A DNA stretch of 64,000 nucleotides from Ganoderma boninense (Eukaryota; Basidiomycota; Agaricomycetes; Polyporales; Polyporaceae). The notes under the pieces were generated by a model. The model saw only the letters and a program-made list of their open reading frames with translations, was not told where the DNA came from and did not search any database. Shown piece by piece: positions 58,422 through 64,000 of the stretch (position 1 is the stretch's first letter; every line of letters begins with the position of its first letter). The stretch lies in contig CM035308.1 in the NCBI GenBank assembly GCA_002900995.3, positions 1,736,001-1,800,000 of the forward strand, read 5' to 3'. The position numbers and the translations under genes were made by a program.

Positions 58422-59071
58422 TTACCCTGCTCTCGGTGGCCAACCGAACGGAGTCGTGGGTGTATGGGAAGGACCTCCCCAATGAGGCGTTACCGTCTCC
58501 GATCTTGAGGTAAATCGTGGGCTTCCACGGGCGGTGGCGTTGGTAGGGGCGGCGGCGTTTGGGCCGGACGATGCTGAGAGCCCCATGAGGCTTTGCATGA
58601 TAGTATCGACATCATCCGACGACGCATTGGGGTCGTCAAGCACGGCATCGGCGCCCTTGACTGCAGTCTGCTCGAACAACTCATCTTCCTCGAGCCGTTT
58701 TACCGCAGCGCGGAGGTTGCTCATGACCTGCTCAAACATTTCTGCGCGGTCTGTCAGAGTATGTACGCAGGAGACATGGGCGGTAGAGGCGTACGTCTTT
58801 CTTCCAACAGCGTGAGCTTCTGGCGCGACCAGGGCCGGGGGAGGACGAGAGGGTCCCGGTTCGCCTCGTCTTCCTCTGGCCGAGGTCTGTTGATGCCAAC
58901 CATCTCCTCGCATTTGCGGACAAAGTCGTGTTCTGAGAGCTCCGAGTCGACGATGGTGGTTTCGTCCGCGCCGTAGTCTGTGCCGATGGTGCTCGAGGGC
59001 GAGGGTGCCCTCATGATAGTGGGCACATACTGCATATCGGTGGGGTGGACGATGTATGGTTGGTTGGGCAT
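58422..59071 (-). CDS. Unknown protein divergent from RNR1
   Basis: I do not recognise this gene. Two exons (59071-58795, 58750-58422) joined in phase give 201 residues; the 44-nt intron is GT-AG. The N-terminus MPNQPYIVHPTD is followed by a Ser/Thr/Asp/Glu-rich acidic part (ETTIVDSELSEHDFVRKCEEM). A conserved-looking basic segment (LPRPWSRQKLTLLEE) leads into an amphipathic, probably coiled-coil helix (HRAEMFEQVMSNLRAAVKRLEEDELFEQ). The C-terminal third is Ser/Thr/Pro-rich and probably disordered. It shares the ACGCGT-rich promoter with RNR1, so cell-cycle-linked expression is a fair guess. The 3' end could instead splice on at GG-GTAATG near 58424. Confidence 0.6.
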
Positions 59072-59221
59072 TCTGGCGGGCGGGCGGCGGTATGAGTATG
59101 GGATTGTATGTCGAGTGGGACGAAGAGAATGTCGGGCAGAGCGTGCGCTTCTTCAGCGTAGGAGATTACACGAGGATGTTATCGTGCGATAAGCGGTTTG
59201 CTAAAGATTGCTAATGACGCG

Positions 59222-59305
59222 ACGCGTCGAAATACAGAGACAAACAACGCGTCCGTTGAAAGCGACGCGGAATCACGCGTGCCTTAGTCAGCCTCGTGGA
59301 CGCGT
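59222..59305. promoter_or_regulatory. Cluster of four ACGCGT (MCB) boxes
   Basis: Perfect ACGCGT palindromes begin at 59222, 59247, 59275 and 59300, with near matches (GACGCGG, GCGCGTCGCG) around them, all within 130 bp upstream of RNR1. ACGCGT is the MluI cell-cycle box bound by the MBF (Mbp1/Swi6-type) G1/S factor in ascomycete yeasts, where RNR genes are classic targets. Because the motif is palindromic and lies between divergent genes, it may serve both. Confidence 0.85.
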
Positions 59306-59430
59306 TTCTGTTTTAAGAGCGCGCGTCGCGTCTCATTAACTGCTCCCCATACACCACCACCATCTCCCCTCCCCCCTCCGCCTCTTCCTCCACTAGTGCC
59401 ATTGATATCCGCTCCTCTACTCCTTCCGAG

Positions 59431-62400
59431 ATGGCCTACGTGTTCAAGCGAGGTGAGTTTTCACTCGTGGTTGCTTTCCACGCCAAGAATTCCAACTGAA
59501 CTCGACTCTTCCTCCAGACGGGTAAGTCGCGTCGTGACGCGTTGGGATGTGCCTCGGAGCCTCGTATTGACTTTAATCCCCTTCGCAGTCGTAAGGAGCG
59601 CGTCCAGTTTGACAAGGTACGCGTCGAACCTCGCGTTGCACCACGAGCACCAACTCATGTTCATCGCAGATCACGGCTCGGATCGCCAAGCTCTGTTATG
59701 GTCTCGACAAGGATCATGTGGATCCGATTGGGTGCGTATATCGACGCCTCAGTGTACTTGATGCTGATGGGTTGTGTAGCATTGCGCAAAAGGTCATCGC
59801 TGGTGTCTACGCCGGTGTGACGACGGTCGAGCTTGACGTGAGTGCCGTCCTGATCTTGTACCGGAATACCTCCTCAAGTGGTGCATAGAACCTGGCTGCC
59901 GAGACCGCTGCCTACCTCACAACAAAACACCCTGATTACGCCATTCTCGCTGCCCGTATCGCTGTATCAAATTTGCACAAGGAGACGAAGAAGAGCTTTT
60001 CTGCGGTCGTCAGCGACCTATATCACTATAGTACGTGTTTTCAACCCTGTTGAGGGCCAAGTTGCTCATCATTCAACCCGTAGTCGACCCTAAGAACGGC
60101 AAGCCCGCTAGCTTGATCTCGAAGGCGACTTACGAGGTCGTGCAGGCGAACGCCGAGGTGCTCGACTCCGCTATTATCTACGACCGTGACTTCAACTACA
60201 ACTTGTGAGTGCTTTTGGTACTGCATACAGTTGCTGTTCCCTAACGCCTCTCGGGTAGCTTCGGGTTCAAGACACTAGAGAGGTCTTACCTGTTGAAGCT
60301 CAACAATCGCGTGGCAGAGCGGCCACAACATCTCCTCATGCGTGTCGCCGTCGGCATCCATGGGGCCGACATCGAACGCGTTCTGCAAACGTACAACCTC
60401 ATGTCCGAGCGTTACTTCACCCATGCATCGCCCACCCTCTTCAACGCTGGTACTCCCAACCCTCAGATGAGCTCATGCTTCCTCGTTTGCATGAAGGACG
60501 ATTCCATAGAGGGTATCTACGAGACGCTCAAGGACTGCGCCATGATCAGCAAGACAGCCGGTGGCATCGGTCTCAACATCCATAACATTCGTGCGACTGG
60601 GTAGGTCCCTCAAATTACCATGAACTTGAACGCATGCTCATCCTTTGGCAAAGATCTTACATCGCGGGAACCAATGGTTACTCGAACGGCATCGTTCCTA
60701 TGCTCCGTGTATACGACTCCACCGCGCGGTATGTGGACCAGGGTGGCAACAAACGTCCTGGTGCCTTCGCTATCTACCTCGAGCCATGGCATGCCGACGT
60801 GTTCGAGTTCATCGACCTCCGCAAGAACCACGGCAAGGAGGAGGTCCGCGCCCGTGACCTCTTCTACGCCTTGTGGATCCCCGATCTGTTCATGAAGCGC
60901 GTCGAGGCGGGTGGCAAATGGTCACTGTTCTGTCCCAACGAGGCACCTGGCCTCCACGAGGTTTGGGGTGACGAGTTCGAGGCCCTTTACGAGCAGTACG
61001 AGCGTGAGGGTCGTGCACGGAAGACCATCGAGGCTCAGAAGCTTTGGTACGCTATCCTGGAGTCTCAGATTGAGACCGGGGGCCCTTTCATGCTCTACAA
61101 GGATGCTGCCAACAGTGAGGACATTCTTCGTTATCTATTTGACTGTTGCTCACATCACATGCAGGGAAGTCGAACCAGCAGAACCTCGGTACCATCAAGT
61201 CATCCAACCTATGCACAGAGATCATCGAGTATTCCTCTCCCGATGAGACTGCTGTCTGCAATCTTGCTTCCATTGCCCTTCCCTCCTTCATCGAGGATGG
61301 CAAGTACAACTTCAAGAAGCTGCACGCTGTTGCGAAGGTCGTCGCCTTCAACCTCAACCGCATCATCGACGGCAACTACTACCCCATTCCCGAAGCGCGC
61401 CGCTCGAACATGCGCCACCGTCCCATCGGCATCGGCGTGCAGGGTCTTGCGGATGCTTTTATGGCGCTCCGTATGCCGTTTGACTCTGTCGAGGCGCGGA
61501 AGCTCAACCTACAAATCTCTGAAACGATCTACCATGCCGCTGTTGAAGCAAGTTGCGAGATGGCCCAGGCTGAAGGTCCCTACGAAACGTACGAGGGTAG
61601 TCCTGCTTCTCAAGGCCAGCTGCAGTACGACCTGTGGGGCGTTACTCCAACGGACCTCTGGGACTGGGCTAGCCTCAAGTCCAAGGTCGCCCAGCACGGC
61701 TTGAGGAACTCACTCCTCGTCGCGCCCATGCCTACAGCCTCCACGTCGCAGATTCTGGGCAACAACGAATGCTTCGAGCCCTACACCAGCAACATCTATA
61801 CCCGTCGTGTGCTCGCGGGCGAGTTCCAGATCGTGTGCCCTTGGCTCCTCCGTGAGCTTGTCGAGCTCGGCCTCTGGAACGACGACATGAAGAACATGAT
61901 CATCGCCAACAACGGGTCTGTGCAGAACATCGACATCATCCCCGAGGACGTGAAGGCGATTTACAAGACTGTATGGGAGATCTCGCAGAAGAAGGTCCTC
62001 GACCTGGCCGCGGACCGCGGCGCATTCATCTGCCAGTCGCAGTCTCTCAACGTGCACTTGCAAGCGCCGACCAACGGACAGCTGACGAGCATGCATTTCT
62101 ACGGCTGGAAGAAGGGTCTGAAGACGGGCATGTACTACCTCCGCACACGCCCGGCCGCACAGGCGATCAAGTTCACCGTTGATAGCTCATACTTGAAGAA
62201 TGCGGTGAAGAAGCCACAGGCCAAGGCAGCCGGCGCCATGACTCCCGTCGCGCCCTCGACCCCGATCAAGGAGGAGCCCGTCACTCCTTCGCTCGCCACC
62301 CCCATCTCGAATGGCAAGATCAATGGTATCAACGGGACCAATGGCGTAGCCGCTTCGGACCCGCCATCGCCTTCGCCGGCTGCCAGTGACGTCGCACTCG

Positions 62401-62567
62401 CTTCTGCGGCGGCGCAGCTCTCCCTGGACGAGCGCACGCAGAAAGCAGCCGAGGCTGATCCCGAGTTTGCTGCCGCCCTCCAGCGTCAGCGGGACCGCGA
62501 GTTGGAGCAGGCGAAGCTGATGTGTTCGCTGGAGAACAAGGAGGCGTGCCTCATGTGCTCTGGTTGA
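59431..62567 (+). CDS. rnr1: Ribonucleoside-diphosphate reductase large subunit
   Basis: Class Ia reductase R1 subunit that makes dNDPs for DNA synthesis; 880 residues. Exons 59431-59452, 59518-59521, 59589-59616, 59670-59731, 59780-59837, 59889-60030, 60084-60204, 60259-60600, 60654-61114, 61165-62567. Exon 2 is only 4 nt (ACGG) and is needed to read [20 protein letters not shown], the N-terminal ATP-cone. The active site is complete: Cys in NPQMSSCFL, the Asn-x-Cys-x-Glu set in SSNLCTEI, and Cys in [27 protein letters not shown] is the loop near the catalytic site. The C-terminal redox pair is CLMC. Between the catalytic core and that pair there is an Ala/Pro/Ser-rich linker (about residues 765-840). 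Expression is likely G1/S-linked through the MCB boxes. Confidence 0.97.
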
Positions 62568-62949
62568 GCGCGATTGTGGGTTCCTTGTCGAAAGTAGGAT
62601 GGACTGGCCTTGTATCGTTTTGATCCGCATGTGTGGCTCCTGTATCTGTGACTCTTGCCCGTGGCTGTCGACTTGTTGCATATGGATAGCATCTCGTTGT
62701 TGTAATTGTATGGTCCGTATAATAGATCTCATCGCCGCCGAGCGAGGTGTTTTGCACTGCAGGGCCGGGTTCTGAGAGAGGAAGCGACGTGCTCGGAAGA
62801 GAGGCCGGGGCGTGGGAAGGACGGCGCGGAGTGGGTTGGCTGAGCTGAATATCTGCGACTCGGAGTCGTCGTCGAGCCCCGAGCCACGACCGCGGCTTGT
62901 TCCCCCATCGACATCTCCGATCCGCTCGTGTGCAGCTTCCCCCACTGCA
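62568..62949. other. Intergenic region, RNR1 / F-box
   Basis: 382 bp holding the RNR1 3' flank and the F-box promoter. No other feature is seen. Confidence 0.5.
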
Positions 62950-64000
62950 ATGTCCGCCTTCTGTCCCCCGCAGCCCCTCGATATTCCTCCTGTTCATCGT
63001 CTGCCTCCTGAGCTTCTTATCGACATCCTCGTCCACTGCTCCGACGAGCCATCCGACCAGCTCAACCCCATTGTCTTTGGTCGCGTCTGTCGCTACTGGA
63101 AGGACGTCTCCTGCCTCTCGCCACGCATCTGGCAGCATGTCTATCTCTTCGAATCCAACGGCACCGCCCTCTCGCACGACCAGGCACTCTGCTGGATGGA
63201 CCGCTCCGCCCCACTACCATTCGATGTGCGTATAGAGGCAGCCACCCCGGATATGATCCTTCCCCTCCTATCCCCCGTCCTGTCCAACATGCAGCGCCTG
63301 CGCCGATGCGTGATCTCCGGCAGGCACGAAGAGCAGTTCGACTTCGAGAAGTACGCGTTCGACCGCACGAGGGAGTGCCTAGTCGGCGAGCTACACCTCC
63401 TCATCAAAGGCGTGTCCGCCCTGGACACCCTCGGGATCAACCCTGACGGCGCCTCTGACGCGGCCGACGACAGGACCTACTCGACCATCTTCCGCGTGCA
63501 CGGACCCGCGGATGGGCCCCAGGAACTCGCGCTCCACTTTTCGGTGTATGCGCTCCCTCTCGAGAGCGTCATGAAGCCCATCCCCGTGACCTCCCTCTGC
63601 ATCACCGAGTTCTCGCTCGAGGTATCCACAGACGTCGCGCGCATGGTCAACTTCTTGCGCTGCACCCCCCTGCTCCAGACGCTGCACTTCACCGGCTGGC
63701 CACAGGAAGGCGAGCCCATCCAGCCGGGGGTCCTCGCGCCCGTGCTGCTGACGCGCCTCCGCACGCTGCTCGTGCGGAGCACGGTGTCCGTACGCGCGAT
63801 TCTCGAGCACATCGACGCGCCCGCACTCGAGGAGCTCTTCCTAGAGCACACGAACGTGGACGTCGAGCTCCGGACGGAGCCGTATGTGATGTTGCGCGCG
63901 CCGCCGGACGAGGGCGAGTCGGACGACGAGGCGCAGGATTTCTCGCAGTCTCCGTGGTCGGACCACGCAACAGGTACGGATATCCTTCTTCCTGTTCCGA
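62950..64000 (+). CDS. F-box protein, truncated by the window edge
   Basis: Uninterrupted frame of about 350 codons from the ATG at 62950 to the right edge with no stop, so the gene is partial here. An F-box is visible close to the start: HRLPPELLIDILVHC, then VFGRVCRYWKDVS and SPRIWQHVYL, the usual Agaricomycete F-box-like pattern that docks on SKP1 in SCF ubiquitin ligases. The rest contains leucine-rich segments (TPLLQTLHFTGWP, APALEELFLEHTNV) resembling degenerate leucine-rich repeats for substrate binding, and an acidic stretch (DEGESDDEAQDF). A GT at the end (ACAGGTACGG) may be a donor site. Such genes form large, rapidly evolving families. Confidence 0.85.
   Translation, partial: MSAFCPPQPLDIPPVHRLPPELLIDILVHCSDEPSDQLNPIVFGRVCRYWKDVSCLSPRIWQHVYLFESNGTALSHDQALCWMDRSAPLPFDVRIEAATPDMILPLLSPVLSNMQRLRRCVISGRHEEQFDFEKYAFDRTRECLVGELHLLIKGVSALDTLGINPDGASDAADDRTYSTIFRVHGPADGPQELALHFSVYALPLESVMKPIPVTSLCITEFSLEVSTDVARMVNFLRCTPLLQTLHFTGWPQEGEPIQPGVLAPVLLTRLRTLLVRSTVSVRAILEHIDAPALEELFLEHTNVDVELRTEPYVMLRAPPDEGESDDEAQDFSQSPWSDHATGTDILLPVP

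Noticed and set aside
62551..63177. 208-codon - strand frame
   Set aside because: It overlaps the RNR1 3' end and the F-box start on the other strand and has no motif.

Overview
The window is nuclear DNA of a filamentous basidiomycete, most likely an Agaricomycete close to the Polyporales. The evidence is dense genes with many short introns (about 45-75 nt, GT-AG with CTNA-type branch sites), GC-rich coding sequence, FunK1-type fungal kinases, a GH30 beta-1,6-glucanase, a fused Egt1 ergothioneine synthase and basidiomycete-style DCAF/WD40 and gelsolin genes. The order-level placement is inference. I rebuilt exon structures by hand from splice signals and family motifs. For every multi-exon gene below, the exon lengths sum to a whole number of codons.

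Region 1 (0.5-20.2 kb): a secreted GH30 glucanase on the + strand faces a tandem array of five paralogous FunK1 protein kinases (A-E), all on the - strand. A broken copy of the GH30 3' end lies between kinases A and B, a trace of the segmental duplication that built part of the array. All five kinases share intron positions. Their N-terminal half carries a PD...(D/E)xK...QxxxY pattern that resembles a restriction-endonuclease fold.

Region 2 (22-31 kb): a PA-TM-RING ubiquitin ligase, a three-finger CCCH protein, a membrane-anchored heme oxygenase and a short-chain dehydrogenase.

Region 3 (33-41 kb): a multi-pass membrane protein, an aldo-keto reductase with a C-terminal membrane tail, a gelsolin/severin and a DDB1-CUL4-associated WD40 protein. 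Next comes a gene-free stretch (40.8-43.2 kb) with two degenerate arrays phased at about 10 bp.

Region 4 (43-50 kb): an HxxxD acyltransferase, a BTB/POZ protein and an A1 aspartic protease with a polyhistidine tract. It is followed by a 4.3 kb gene-poor stretch.

Region 5 (54-64 kb): Egt1; a small unknown coiled-coil-like protein divergent from the ribonucleotide reductase large subunit (RNR1) across a promoter with four ACGCGT cell-cycle boxes; and an F-box protein running off the right edge. RNR1 contains a 4-nt micro-exon.

The gene neighbourhood is mostly housekeeping plus one lineage-specific kinase expansion. I saw no rRNA, tRNA, CRISPR array or intact transposon.
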